DNA from: a virus
IMG/VR virus record: IMGVR_UViG_3300046010_000754
Coordinates: 1-64,000 of that record
Length of the DNA: 64,000 bases
Direction: 5' to 3' (one strand)
Shown here: positions 42,811 to 51,325 of the stretch, in pieces
Position numbering within the stretch: the first letter of the stretch is position 1
Layout of the letters: each line of letters begins with the position of its first letter
Position numbers and translations under genes: made by a program
The notes under the pieces: model-generated
The model's database searches: none
What the model saw: the letters and a program-made list of their open reading frames with translations, nothing else
Told to the model about the DNA's origin: nothing

Positions 42811-45666
42811 TCAAGCCTGACCCTGTTTCTCGAACAGCGCGGCGGTTGTCGCCAGAGCTTGCTCAGTTTCATCGGTCATAAATCCTGAACAGTCCAACAC
42901 CAGAACATCGGTTGGCGGCATGTTGATGTGGGTGCCCTTACCGAGCCGAACCTTGGCCTTGACCGCCTTGGTGCCCCCTGTCTTCAGCCCGTCAACGAAC
43001 CCAGCGTAGTTGATCTGTTGCTTACCGCACCATGCCTTGAGGGGCTTGATCAGCAAGTACAGCTTCTTCACATCGTATTCGTACCGTGCAACGAACTGCC
43101 CACGTGGGGAACTGTCGGGCACCACGATCTTGTCGAGCGCACCAGCAGAGTTCCGTGCATCCTCAGTCGAGGTGATGCGGAGCATGTTGTTGTAGTTCTC
43201 AGCGATGTAGTCAGTCAGTTGGGCCTCAACATCCACGTTCATCTCACCAACAATCGCTTTGGCCTCGGCCATCACGTTGACAATCCACTGCACAATCGGC
43301 GCGATCTGCCAGTTGATCAGGCCAGCTTTCTTGGCCAGCATCAGACCTGCGATGGTGCGTGAAGCCAAGGCAGACCAGTAGCGGTTCTCAGCAGACAGAC
43401 GCGATGCCGAATCGAGTTTGCGTTGCACCGTCATGGCGAGTTCTTTGACCGCATCCAAGTTGTTCAGGACGTACTGGAGGTAGACCACACCAGCATGCCC
43501 AAAGTTGTCCTTGATCGCGGCGCTGAAGACATCGGTCTCGGACTTGGTTGCGAACTTCACGGGCTCGACACGATACTCAAGCACCCGCTGGGCTTCCGCT
43601 TGTGGCAGAGCTTTGAACAGTGCGATGCGTTCAAGCATTGAGGTGTTACCCGTGGTGCCGAACAGAGTCTTCCATGGCTTACCACGCACGCGCTCGACGT
43701 TGCCCTTCGGCCCCATGCGGTTGCGTTGCAGACCGCTCGGCAGTTGGTACGCAAAGTCCGACAGGTCTTGCGGCTTGGTGTTGGTCATCTCGTCCATGTA
43801 GCAGACGATGTTCTTGTACACCTCGGCACGGTTCATCTTCGAGTTGAAGGTGTCGCGCTCTTGCATCACCAACAGGTCAGGGTCACCCCAGATAGATGCA
43901 CCTGCGTACATGGCCGTGGTCTTGCCCAAGCCAGAGCCTTTGCTCCATGCGTGGAAAGCGGCGGCGTTGATCGGCTGGAACTCCATGAGGACGGAGCCCA
44001 GCGACAGCCCGAACATGAATTGGTGCAACTCCATGTTGGGTTGGTTGTAAAACTCCATGGTCTGCTTCCACTTGTCCAAGGTGCCCTTGGACTTGAAGAT
44101 CGGGAACAGGCCCACGGTAGCGCCAGAAGGCGAACTCACCTCAACACGGTCTTTGTAAACTTCCATGTTGCCAACTACGAACGACTCGTGCTTGTCGTCC
44201 TTCCATCCGAATTGCCGACACGCTTCGTCGGCTTCGGAGCCAAACTGTAACTCGTTAACCCATCGCATTGTGTACTCCATCAGTTCTTGTACGTTCAGGA
44301 CTGCCACCCCCTGTGCCGCAAGGTGTTTGCGAAACTCATCCTTCGTACCCACGGCAGTCAGCGGTAACGTGAACTCACGCACCCCGTCTTTGGGCAAGTG
44401 CAAGCGCATCACAAGTGACTCACCTGCTTCGGGGTCTTTGATGCGCCGTATGACGTACAGGTCGTTGAAGTAGACCAGCACATCTTTGTCTTCGCCCTCA
44501 GTGTTCTTGGAGTGCTTGAACACCCCACCACTCTTGCCCCTGAAGTACGGGTGCGGGTACTTGGGGATGACGTACCGAATCGGCGTAGCCGCAGTCACGT
44601 CCAGTGGTTTTTCAATGACGATGTTGTCGGACTCGTCAGCTTCCTCCACCTCACGCCCGAGGGTGATCGGTGACTTGATCTTGTTCCAGTGCTTGCAGTC
44701 AGGGCAGACACCTGCGCGGTACTCGTCAAACCGTGTGCACAGGTATGGGCCTTTGATCAGGTCAACCTTCTGCTCGGTGCCTTCCGGTGTGTACTCGGGG
44801 TGCTTGACAGAAATCTTGTGGATTGCTTTGCCACCATCGACACAGAACTTGGCAATCGACAGCCCAGCCCTCCACAGAGGCTCCGAGATGTTCGGTTGGT
44901 TGTTGACCACTTCCCTGAGTTGTTCGCACCCAGTACCCGCCATGGTCTTGATCAAGATGGTCTTGAACCGACTCACGAAACTGCCCGACAGGGCTTGCAT
45001 CATGGCGTCTTGTTGTTGGGGTACGTACTTCTTAGGGGGCACCAAGATTGACGAGTCGTCCCCCATGAGGTCACGGAACACGTCGAACTCAACTGGTGCA
45101 CCAGCCTCGCCCACCAAGCCCACGGGCGTAGGAGGGTCGGTCTTGTAGTTGTGCGTATTGGGCACCCGCAACACACGCGCCGCATCCGCTGGCACAGCGG
45201 GGTCGTTACGCATCCCTTGCTTGGCGCACAGGCGTTTGAATTGCTCCGCGACAGGCACCCATGTTTCACGTGAAACAGGCGCGGTCAACGGCCAATACAC
45301 GTGGATACCACGCCCCGAATTTACGATGGTCGGTCGCGGTAGCTTGAGTTCTTTACAGAACGTGCGTAGTGCGGCAAGAGCTTCGCTCTGTGTCGCGTAG
45401 TCTTTTGTTGGCCCACAGTCAAGGTCAAGAAAGAATGATCTAAGTTGCTTTACGTTGGGTGCCTTGCGAGACCCTGCTTGGTCAAAAGTGCCCAACGCAA
45501 AATAAGCGTCATACCCTTCAGCATCTAAATTGTGAGCAGCATGGATTGCGGCATCGAGGTTGTCGTAGAACTTCTGAACCTTGCGATCATCGGATGGCCG
45601 ATACGCAAATATGCAGTAGTGTCCTTCGTCCCCCAGTACCGACTCCAGAAATGTTTTTGTTTCCAT
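42811..45666 (-). CDS. Primase-polymerase fused to a replicative helicase
   Basis: 951 aa. The N-terminal 200 residues show the archaeo-eukaryotic primase core: FFLDLDCG (78-85, metal-binding Asp pair), NSGRGIHVYWPL (116-127), and RVLRVPNTHNYK (164-175). A Cys pair CPDCKHW (321-327) could bind zinc with Cys310. The C-terminal half is a P-loop ATPase, GSGLGKTTA (577-585), then VCYMDEMTN (621-629), resembling the DUF927/SF3-like helicases. It should prime and unwind during phage replication. ATG 45666 has a weak site; an attenuator-like terminator lies just upstream. Confidence 0.88.
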   Translation of the reverse strand: METKTFLESVLGDEGHYCIFAYRPSDDRKVQKFYDNLDAAIHAAHNLDAEGYDAYFALGTFDQAGSRKAPNVKQLRSFFLDLDCGPTKDYATQSEALAALRTFCKELKLPRPTIVNSGRGIHVYWPLTAPVSRETWVPVAEQFKRLCAKQGMRNDPAVPADAARVLRVPNTHNYKTDPPTPVGLVGEAGAPVEFDVFRDLMGDDSSILVPPKKYVPQQQDAMMQALSGSFVSRFKTILIKTMAGTGCEQLREVVNNQPNISEPLWRAGLSIAKFCVDGGKAIHKISVKHPEYTPEGTEQKVDLIKGPYLCTRFDEYRAGVCPDCKHWNKIKSPITLGREVEEADESDNIVIEKPLDVTAATPIRYVIPKYPHPYFRGKSGGVFKHSKNTEGEDKDVLVYFNDLYVIRRIKDPEAGESLVMRLHLPKDGVREFTLPLTAVGTKDEFRKHLAAQGVAVLNVQELMEYTMRWVNELQFGSEADEACRQFGWKDDKHESFVVGNMEVYKDRVEVSSPSGATVGLFPIFKSKGTLDKWKQTMEFYNQPNMELHQFMFGLSLGSVLMEFQPINAAAFHAWSKGSGLGKTTAMYAGASIWGDPDLLVMQERDTFNSKMNRAEVYKNIVCYMDEMTNTKPQDLSDFAYQLPSGLQRNRMGPKGNVERVRGKPWKTLFGTTGNTSMLERIALFKALPQAEAQRVLEYRVEPVKFATKSETDVFSAAIKDNFGHAGVVYLQYVLNNLDAVKELAMTVQRKLDSASRLSAENRYWSALASRTIAGLMLAKKAGLINWQIAPIVQWIVNVMAEAKAIVGEMNVDVEAQLTDYIAENYNNMLRITSTEDARNSAGALDKIVVPDSSPRGQFVARYEYDVKKLYLLIKPLKAWCGKQQINYAGFVDGLKTGGTKAVKAKVRLGKGTHINMPPTDVLVLDCSGFMTDETEQALATTAALFEKQGQA

Positions 45667-45696
45667 AGCCGCCGATAGTTAGAGTGAATGAGATAA

Positions 45697-45728
45697 CCGA
45701 AAAGAAAGGGTGGGGAGCGACCCCACCC
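45697..45728 (-). terminator. Intrinsic terminator or attenuator between SSB-like gene and primase
   Basis: On the - strand: GGGTGGGG, loop TCGCT, CCCCACCC, then TTTCTTTTC. The 8-bp GC-rich stem and T-rich tail make a good terminator, yet no promoter is visible between it and the primase gene 31 bases on, so read-through may set the primase level. Confidence 0.75.
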
Positions 45729-45737
45729 CGAAACTAA

Positions 45738-46661
45738 TCAGTCGTCCCAATCTCCAACAATGTCGCTCAACTCAGACTTCGGCTCAGCGGCAGGTGCGGC
45801 TTTCTTGGTGACCTTGATCGGCTCAGCCACTTCTTCAGCCTCGACCTTCTCAGCTTTCGGTGCGGCCTTGGCTTCTGGCTTTGGCTCAGCCTTGGGCGCA
45901 GGTTCGTCGAACAACTTGGGTGCGGGAATCACGCCATCCATTTGCGACACGTTCATGGTGATCGCCTTGATGGTGTCAGGGTGGTTCTGCAACTTCACTG
46001 CGGTTGCCAACTCGTCTTCTTCCAGTGCACGCACGGGGCTGAACACCAGCTTGGGAGTCGCGCTGTCGATGTCGAAACGCATCTCGGTCACGATGGAAAT
46101 CGCAGGAGTGTTGTACGCCTTGAGGTGACGACCGTAGGCTTGCAGTGGCATCTTCTTACCCTCTGCATCACCGAACACAGATGTCGATGGCAACGTGACT
46201 TGGTACACGGCTTCTTTGTGCAACTCGCCATCGAGCGCCACGGCAATACGCTGTTGGAAACGGCATGCGCGAGTGTCGCCTTGGCCAGAGCCCTTGATGT
46301 GTTGCTTGCAGTCCTTGCAGAACTTGGCTTGGCGTTGGTCTTCGGGCACTGCCTTGTCGGGGCTTTGTGTGTCGCTCGACCAGCACGTTGGCTTGGTCTT
46401 CTGACCTTTGACGTACGTGCCTTCAAAGAACATACGGGACACAGGTGCGGCGTTGATCAGGATGACTTTCATCGAGCGTTCTTCGCTCACACGCACTTCC
46501 TTGCCACCGATGTACTCGCGGAAAGCGCCGCCTTCAATGCTGATGCGCTTGTTGCCGCTACCACCACCAGCGAGGGTGCTTGTCAGGCTGTCTTCGATAC
46601 CGCTCAGCAGGGCGAGGGCGGCGTTGTTGGGCTTGCCAAACAGGGTCATTTCGTTGCTCAT
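45738..46661 (-). CDS. Putative single-stranded DNA-binding protein
   Basis: 307 aa. The N-terminal 225 residues look like one OB-type domain with four Cys (CWSSDTQS near 92; FCKDCKQ near 112; C near 132) that could hold zinc, as in T4 gp32. Residues 230-295 are an Ala/Lys/Glu/Pro linker, and the protein ends SDIVGDWDD, an acidic aromatic tail typical of SSBs that recruits partners. It lies between the primase and an HTH gene. GGAGAAACGAAA leads directly to the ATG. No search done; the tail and location carry the call. Confidence 0.65.
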   Translation of the reverse strand: MSNEMTLFGKPNNAALALLSGIEDSLTSTLAGGGSGNKRISIEGGAFREYIGGKEVRVSEERSMKVILINAAPVSRMFFEGTYVKGQKTKPTCWSSDTQSPDKAVPEDQRQAKFCKDCKQHIKGSGQGDTRACRFQQRIAVALDGELHKEAVYQVTLPSTSVFGDAEGKKMPLQAYGRHLKAYNTPAISIVTEMRFDIDSATPKLVFSPVRALEEDELATAVKLQNHPDTIKAITMNVSQMDGVIPAPKLFDEPAPKAEPKPEAKAAPKAEKVEAEEVAEPIKVTKKAAPAAEPKSELSDIVGDWDD

Positions 46662-46675
46662 TTTCGTTTCTCCAG

Positions 46676-46939
46676 TTAAATGTCTTCGTCAGGGTTGTTG
46701 AACACCAGTTCGAGTTGAACAGGTGCGTGGGGGTCTACGGCCTTCGGTTCTTCCGGTTCGTCCTTGGGTACGCTTGAAAGAGCCTTGATCACCGCAGGTA
46801 CGTTGAAGCGGTATGTGTTACCAATCTTCAGATACGTGTCTTTGGGGATGTAGCCCTGTCGCACCCATGCACGAACGGTGGAGACCGAAACCGTAAATTG
46901 CTTGGCCAAGTCTTCGATTGGCACAAAAGGTTCGCTCAT
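46676..46939 (-). CDS. Helix-turn-helix DNA-binding protein (excisionase-like)
   Basis: 87 aa. Residues 4-55 (VPIEDLAKQFTVSVSTVRAW, then VRQGYIPKDTYLKIGNTYRF) are a winged HTH of the MerR/excisionase kind. The rest is acidic. GGAGG lies before the ATG. Without an integrase nearby it is more likely a transcription or replication factor than a true excisionase. It is one of two candidates for the protein that reads the palindrome array. Confidence 0.82.
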   Translation of the reverse strand: MSEPFVPIEDLAKQFTVSVSTVRAWVRQGYIPKDTYLKIGNTYRFNVPAVIKALSSVPKDEPEEPKAVDPHAPVQLELVFNNPDEDI

Positions 46940-47367
46940 TACTTCCTCCGTACGGTGATGGTGTATTCGCTGTCCACGTTGAGTCCCGGTGGTAGCGTGT
47001 CAGGGTTGGCCTCAAGGAACTCTTTGAGGTTGGTTTGGTGAATGCGCTCGTGCAGTAACTGCGGCGCATTGTGTTCGACGATGAACTTGTGCATGGCTTC
47101 CCAGTTGTTCGTCCAGTAGTTCACCTTGACGGTGCGGTAGAACAAGCCTTCACCTGTTCGCACACTGTCCACGTTCTGGTCTTTGCAGAACGCCAAGAGC
47201 GCAGACTTTACCTTAACCATCTGGGCGCTGAGCTTCTTTTCTTCGGCCTCATAAGCAATACGCATCTCGTCGTGCTTGGCCTTCATCTTGAGGTACACCT
47301 TGACCAGCTTCTCAGGGGCTACGGCGGGGGCTTCTGCGGGTGCGGGGGTGTCGGCTTGATCAGTCAT
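46939..47367 (-). CDS. Conserved phage protein with N-terminal coiled coil
   Basis: 142 aa from ATG 47367 (GGAGG upstream; an ATG at 47382 lies inside the site). Residues 20-75 form a charged coil (LVKVYLKMKAKHDEMRIAYE), then SVRTGEGLFYRTVKVNYWTN and FLEANPDTLPPGLNVDSEYT. I recall this family next to SSB-like and helicase genes in podoviruses; the coil recalls Gam-type DNA-end protectors, but function is not established. Overlaps both neighbours. Confidence 0.7.
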   Translation of the reverse strand: MTDQADTPAPAEAPAVAPEKLVKVYLKMKAKHDEMRIAYEAEEKKLSAQMVKVKSALLAFCKDQNVDSVRTGEGLFYRTVKVNYWTNNWEAMHKFIVEHNAPQLLHERIHQTNLKEFLEANPDTLPPGLNVDSEYTITVRRK

Positions 47368-47641
47368 CGTTGGCCTCCGCATTCAATTTCTGTTGGGCGA
47401 TGGCAAGGCCGTAGGCTTGCTTGGTCTGGTCGATGTAGTTCTCGAACGGCACACCATGCTCGACTGCGGCCAAGGCATAGATTTCAGCCAGTGCGGTCAG
47501 CAGAATCGGCGTGGTGATCTCGCGCTCTGCATGCACCTTGCGGATGCCCTGCATGATGGCAGTCTTGAGGTCTGTCATCGTGCGAACCGACTTCATCAGT
47601 TCCTCGGCACGGCGTTGTTTGTAGTCTGGAATGTCTGACAC
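47360..47641 (-). CDS. Small helical early protein
   Basis: 93 aa from a GTG at 47641, with CGGAGAACGAA directly before it. All-helical sequence (YKQRRAEELMKSVRTMTDLK; LLTALAEIYALAAVEHGVPF). Not recognised. It is the first gene after the promoter at 47671-47699 and overlaps the next by eight bases. Confidence 0.7.
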   Translation of the reverse strand: MSDIPDYKQRRAEELMKSVRTMTDLKTAIMQGIRKVHAEREITTPILLTALAEIYALAAVEHGVPFENYIDQTKQAYGLAIAQQKLNAEANDD

Positions 47642-47670
47642 TTCGTTCTCCGTTTGTTGTTGGAATCTTT

Positions 47671-47699
47671 ATTATAGTGGCGTTTCACAACTTATTCAA
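47671..47699 (-). promoter_or_regulatory. Sigma70-like promoter for the replication genes
   Basis: On the - strand: TTGAAT (47699-47694), 17-base spacer, TATAAT (47676-47671). The -10 is perfect and the -35 four of six. It overlaps the last codons of the SNF2 gene and is 30 bases before the GTG start at 47641. Confidence 0.72.
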
Positions 47700-49233
47700 G
47701 TATTTCTTTGTAAAGATCAACTATTTTTGAGTGAACGTCAATTTTGTTATCTAATAAGTTGTAAACGTGTCTTTCTACACCTGACCCCACCAGTTGTACC
47801 ACTGTGGATGGGTGGCGCTGGCCCGAGCGGTGGACACGGGCGTTGGCTTGGGCGTAGGTCTCAAGGGAGGATGTCGGCCCCCACCACACCACGGTGTTGG
47901 CGGCTGTGAGGGTCACACCGTGGGCGGCTGACTGAGGCTGAATCACAAGCACCTTGGTGCCGTTGGGTTCGGTCTGGAAGCGGTTGAAGATGTCGGTGCG
48001 CTTGGCCACGGGCACGTCCCCACTGATCACCTCGGTCGTGTAGCCATCGGCGTTGAGCTTGTCGGTCAGGATGCTGATCACATGCTTGAACGGCACGAAC
48101 ACCAGCACCTTCTGGCTTGACTCGTCGATCACCTCGGTCAGCACGTTGTAGCGGTTCTTGATGTCGAACTCCAAGGTCTCGCCTGAGTCGGAGTACACCG
48201 CGCCACAAGATATTTGCAGGAGCTTGCTCATGTTCACGGCGGCGTTGACTGACGTGATTTCTTCCCCTGCGGCTTGCACCACCATGCGGCTCTTGAGCAT
48301 GCCGTAGTAGCGTTCCTGTTGCTTGGTCAATTCGACCTTGCGCTTGGTGTACGTCATCTCGGGCAGGTCAAGGCATTCCTCTTTGGTGTACCGGATGGCG
48401 GGTTGTAGGCTCTCGAACACGGTCTGCGTGGCGGTTTCTTTGGCAAGCCAACGGAAGTTGTTGAGCTTGATCATCACCATGTCGCGGAAGGTTGTGAAGA
48501 ACTTGGGGACACCCTGTGGGTTGACGAGCTTAGCAAGGCCGTACGCATCAAGGGGCGACTGAGCGGCGGGGGTGCCTGTCATCATCCAGAGCCATGTGTC
48601 GGTCTTGACCAACGAGTTGAGCACCTTCCACCGCTTGGTCTGCACGTTCTTGTATGCGTTCGCCTCGTCAATGACGATCAGGTCAAAGCCGCCCTTGGCG
48701 ATGTCCTCGGCGACGATCTCCACGCCGTCATAGTTGATGATCACGAACTCGGCTGTACCGTTGATGATGGCCCTGCGCTTTTCCTTGGCACCGTATGCGA
48801 TGTCAACTGATCGGTGCATGGCGAACTTGAACAGGTCGGCTCTCCATGCTGAGTCCATGATGGACAGGGGGCAGATCACAAGCACCCTGCGGATGCGTTT
48901 CTGTTTGAGGAGGTAGTCTGCCGCCCAGATGACTGACCCCGTTTTGCCCGTGCCCTGCTCGTTCAGGCAGAACGCTCGGCGGTTCATCGTGAGGAAGGCG
49001 GCTGTTGTCTTCTGATGGTCGAACGGCTTGTACTGACCGGGCCAGTCGTAGCGTCCCATGATGGGGGATGGCACGTTTTTCACGCGCAGATTCTTGAGGA
49101 CTTGTGCCTCATCTAACCCCCAGTGCACCAACACTTGGTTGTTAGGGAGTTCCCTACTTTTAGGGATGACTGTGGTGACGCGATGCGGATTACGCAACGT
49201 CAACAACAGGGCTTTGTTGTCAATGATTTCCAA
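47692..49233 (-). CDS. SNF2-family DEAD/DEAH-type helicase
   Basis: 513 aa. Motif I NEQGTGKTGS (91-100), motif II VIDEANAYKN (187-196), motif III MMTGTPAAQS (217-226), and motif VI near the end, QANARVHRSGQRHP. This is a two-lobe superfamily 2 translocase, common in phages for replication or remodelling. The start is an unusual TTG at 49233, but GGAGAACGAA directly precedes it as in sister genes. A palindrome variant lies in codons 26-31. A hairpin and promoter lie upstream. Confidence 0.9.
   Translation of the reverse strand: MEIIDNKALLLTLRNPHRVTTVIPKSRELPNNQVLVHWGLDEAQVLKNLRVKNVPSPIMGRYDWPGQYKPFDHQKTTAAFLTMNRRAFCLNEQGTGKTGSVIWAADYLLKQKRIRRVLVICPLSIMDSAWRADLFKFAMHRSVDIAYGAKEKRRAIINGTAEFVIINYDGVEIVAEDIAKGGFDLIVIDEANAYKNVQTKRWKVLNSLVKTDTWLWMMTGTPAAQSPLDAYGLAKLVNPQGVPKFFTTFRDMVMIKLNNFRWLAKETATQTVFESLQPAIRYTKEECLDLPEMTYTKRKVELTKQQERYYGMLKSRMVVQAAGEEITSVNAAVNMSKLLQISCGAVYSDSGETLEFDIKNRYNVLTEVIDESSQKVLVFVPFKHVISILTDKLNADGYTTEVISGDVPVAKRTDIFNRFQTEPNGTKVLVIQPQSAAHGVTLTAANTVVWWGPTSSLETYAQANARVHRSGQRHPSTVVQLVGSGVERHVYNLLDNKIDVHSKIVDLYKEILE
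49141..49157. repeat. Variant of the early palindrome inside the SNF2 gene
   Basis: GTTAGGGAGTTCCCTAC: both arms present, with a two-base centre in place of one and one terminal mismatch. A further TAGGGA follows at 49161-49166. It is 76-92 bases into the gene, so if bound it could act on elongation rather than initiation. Confidence 0.6.
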
Positions 49234-49260
49234 TTCGTTCTCCAGCGCAAACGGATAACG

Positions 49261-49286
49261 GAGCGAAGTGGGTGTCCCACTCGCTC
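49261..49286 (-). promoter_or_regulatory. Hairpin in the leader of the SNF2 gene
   Basis: GAGCGA-A-GTGGG, loop TGT, CCCACTCGCTC: an 11-bp stem with one bulged base. It lies between the promoter at 49306 and the TTG start at 49233 and has no T-run, so it is more likely an operator or an mRNA structure than a terminator. Confidence 0.6.
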
Positions 49287-49305
49287 TCGTCGCCGTCGAA
49301 GTTCT

Positions 49306-49334
49306 AATCTAACCGAACGCGCAGGGCGCGTCAA
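49306..49334 (-). promoter_or_regulatory. Sigma70-like promoter for the SNF2 gene
   Basis: On the - strand: TTGACG (49334-49329), 17-base spacer, TAGATT (49311-49306). Five of six at -35, four of six at -10. The -35 overlaps the stop region of the HNH gene. Confidence 0.6.
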
Positions 49335-49627
49335 GCGGGTTTCTTCCCGCCCTTTTCTTTTGTGCTGTGACCGTTACGTGCACGATTCTTGGAAGGTGCA
49401 ACGATGCGCAGCCCGTCCTTGTTTGAGCCACCTTTGGATAACATCTTTACGTGGTCGATGTCCTTGCCTTCACGCTTGTCGGCTTTGCCGTTGCCGTTCT
49501 CGTCGGGGGAACTGGCATCAATCTTTCGCCTTGCGCGTTGGCGCTCCATGCGGTCGGGGTGTTCGCCCCGTTCCTTCTGCTTTTGGTACTCGGCCTTGTA
49601 CGGGCGTGGTGATTTGGTGTATGGCAT
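49331..49627 (-). CDS. Small HNH-type endonuclease
   Basis: 98 aa, very basic. The motif GKDIDHVKMLSKGGSNKDGL, then RIVAPSKNRARNG, has the Asp-His pair, the middle Asn and the closing Asn expected for HNH. The usual zinc Cys pairs are absent, as in many short phage HNH proteins. Its start overlaps the previous stop by one base (TAATG). In the early block it may nick or cut host or phage DNA or help packaging. Confidence 0.75.
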   Translation of the reverse strand: MPYTKSPRPYKAEYQKQKERGEHPDRMERQRARRKIDASSPDENGNGKADKREGKDIDHVKMLSKGGSNKDGLRIVAPSKNRARNGHSTKEKGGKKPA

Positions 49628-49848
49628 TACTCGCCCCTCTCTTGCATCATGGCGTTCGCCATTTCATAGGCGTTACGGGCAACGTGGTCGGCATCGTAAT
49701 CGACGTGCCCCCCATGTCCAGAAGCCGAAATAATGGCTTGCATAGCGGCCTTTGCAAACTCATCCCGTAGACGTTCGTAGTCGTCAAGTTCTGTACTCAA
49801 GTAGTCCATGGCGGCGAGTTGTTCTTGCATAATTTCGTGGGTGTTCAT
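49627..49848 (-). CDS. Small acidic early protein
   Basis: 73 aa, helical, acidic in the first half (LAAMDYLSTELDDYERLRDE). GGAGCC precedes the ATG. Contains SASGHGGHVDYDADHV with three His in eight residues, a possible metal site. Not recognised. Confidence 0.62.
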   Translation of the reverse strand: MNTHEIMQEQLAAMDYLSTELDDYERLRDEFAKAAMQAIISASGHGGHVDYDADHVARNAYEMANAMMQERGE

Positions 49849-49857
49849 GATTGGCTC

Positions 49858-50130
49858 CTAATATCGGTTCAATTGTTCTGCGAGTTTATTTCTAATCTGG
49901 TGCATAAGAGAGCCATCTGACATGATGGCGTTGATCAACATGCTCTGCGCCACCTCACGGAGCCGTTCTTGGTTGTTGGTGTCATAGACACACTCAAGCT
50001 CCTCTACTTCCCAACGGTTGCTTGGATTTAAGGCTCGGCTGAGGGCGATCATGACGCGCTTGTCAACCTCCCTGCTCATCATCAAAGCAATGGTCGCGGT
50101 CTCTTGGTCAGGTAGGGTTGGTTCGCTCAT
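49858..50130 (-). CDS. Small acidic early protein
   Basis: 90 aa from ATG 50130, which overlaps the previous stop by four bases; the longer reading from 50262 lies inside the nuclease gene. All-helical (MMSREVDKRVMIALSRALNP; LREVAQSMLINAIMSDGSLM). Not recognised. Confidence 0.62.
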   Translation of the reverse strand: MSEPTLPDQETATIALMMSREVDKRVMIALSRALNPSNRWEVEELECVYDTNNQERLREVAQSMLINAIMSDGSLMHQIRNKLAEQLNRY

Positions 50131-50810
50131 TCCGCTCTCCCGTTGTGTTGGCATGATAAAACAACACAGTGTCTCTTGCAAAGCCCAGATGTGCGGGGGT
50201 TCCACACGTTTGTCTCGTAAGCTCTTTTCATGCGGCCATGGTCGCGTAGCCACTTCTCCCACAGCTTGGGCTCGTCCGTGGCGCGGTCGTAGCTTGCCTT
50301 GGGGAACTGCTTGGCGATGACAAACAATAGGCCACCTTTGACACGCTTGACCTCGGGGAAGTGCTTGAACACGGCAAGCGCCATCAACTCAAGCTGTCCG
50401 GTGTCGGCGTACTTGGCGCTCTTGCCTGTCTTGTAATCCACCACCCGCGCAGTGCCATCGTCCTCAAGGATGATCAGGTCAGCGATGCCGCGCCACCACA
50501 CGTTCGGGTCTTTGAAACCGCACGGTTGTAAGTCAGCGGTCAGCCCCATTTCGTACTCGCACAGCTTTCGGCCAGCGCGGTGCTTGAGGTTGTCCAGTGA
50601 ACTCTTGGCGTACGCGAACTGCGGGGGCAGGGGTGTGTCGTCGCGTATGTAGAACTCAGCCGCCTCGTGAAAGGCGGTGCCGTAAGTCAGGTGCTCAGCG
50701 TTCTGGTCTTCCTGAAAGTCTTTGACGACCTTCAAGTGGTAGAACTTCTTTGGGCACTGCTCGAATGTTTTGATGGACGAGAACGACCATGCGGGTATCT
50801 TGACTGTCAT
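50127..50810 (-). CDS. PD-(D/E)XK exonuclease, Cas4/RecB-like
   Basis: 227 aa. Core residues: GTAFHEAAEFY (near 44), RGIADLIIL (near 108, Asp), VVDYKTGK (near 123, Asp and Lys), and GQLELMAL (near 137). Cys19 in FEQCPKKFY and three C-terminal Cys (GLCKRHCVVLSCQHNG) match the four-Cys iron-sulphur arrangement of Cas4 and AddB type nucleases. It probably processes DNA ends in recombination or replication. It overlaps both neighbours by four bases. Confidence 0.87.
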   Translation of the reverse strand: MTVKIPAWSFSSIKTFEQCPKKFYHLKVVKDFQEDQNAEHLTYGTAFHEAAEFYIRDDTPLPPQFAYAKSSLDNLKHRAGRKLCEYEMGLTADLQPCGFKDPNVWWRGIADLIILEDDGTARVVDYKTGKSAKYADTGQLELMALAVFKHFPEVKRVKGGLLFVIAKQFPKASYDRATDEPKLWEKWLRDHGRMKRAYETNVWNPRTSGLCKRHCVVLSCQHNGRAE

Positions 50811-51325
50811 GGCTGACCCCCAAAGGCAGAGCCGAGGATGCTTGTCGCCACTGCGTTCTTTGTAGCCGCCATGGACTTGGCAAGGTTGGCGCTGTAATCT
50901 GATGCTGATGCCAACTGTGGGGGCTCAACCGACTCCTGTATTTCACGTACCCGTTGTAGGCAGGTCAGGATGGCAAGTTTTTCTGCGTCCTCGTACAGTG
51001 CGCCGGTGGACTCATGCAGTAGCGCATCCATCACTTCCTTGAGTATGGAACGCTTATCCTCCAACACCCGATCATTGAACGCCCTACGTGCCCACTCGAT
51101 GAACACTTGAGCCGATGTGTCAGCTTGCCCGTCAAACTGCAACTCGTCCCCGTTGAAGTCAAAGCGTCCGATCTCCTTGCCGCCCGGCCCATGGAATATG
51201 ATGTTATGGTTCGGTTTCAAAGACCCAAGCTGTATCGCATTCAGCGTTTGACTTGCCGTGTTGTTGATGGTGTATGTGTTGGGGTCATTGACATGGCTCC
51301 ATGTCACGGTGTTGTCGTTACTCAT
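50807..51325 (-). CDS. Unknown protein beside DNA polymerase
   Basis: 172 aa, overlapping the polymerase stop by one base (TGATG). The front part reads as a small beta domain (HNIIFHGPGGKEIGRFDFNG; DELQFDGQADTSAQVF), followed by helices and an Ala/Ser tail. Not recognised. Tight coupling with the polymerase and nuclease suggests a replication accessory role. Confidence 0.68.
   Translation of the reverse strand: MSNDNTVTWSHVNDPNTYTINNTASQTLNAIQLGSLKPNHNIIFHGPGGKEIGRFDFNGDELQFDGQADTSAQVFIEWARRAFNDRVLEDKRSILKEVMDALLHESTGALYEDAEKLAILTCLQRVREIQESVEPPQLASASDYSANLAKSMAATKNAVATSILGSAFGGQP

Noticed and set aside
42498-42881. 127-aa + strand ORF spanning the convergence terminator
   Set aside because: It reads through the terminator hairpin and antisense to the primase and the small - strand gene; the sequence is not protein-like.
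46676-46939. True excisionase of a temperate phage
   Set aside because: The HTH resembles excisionases, but there is no integrase or attachment site in the window.
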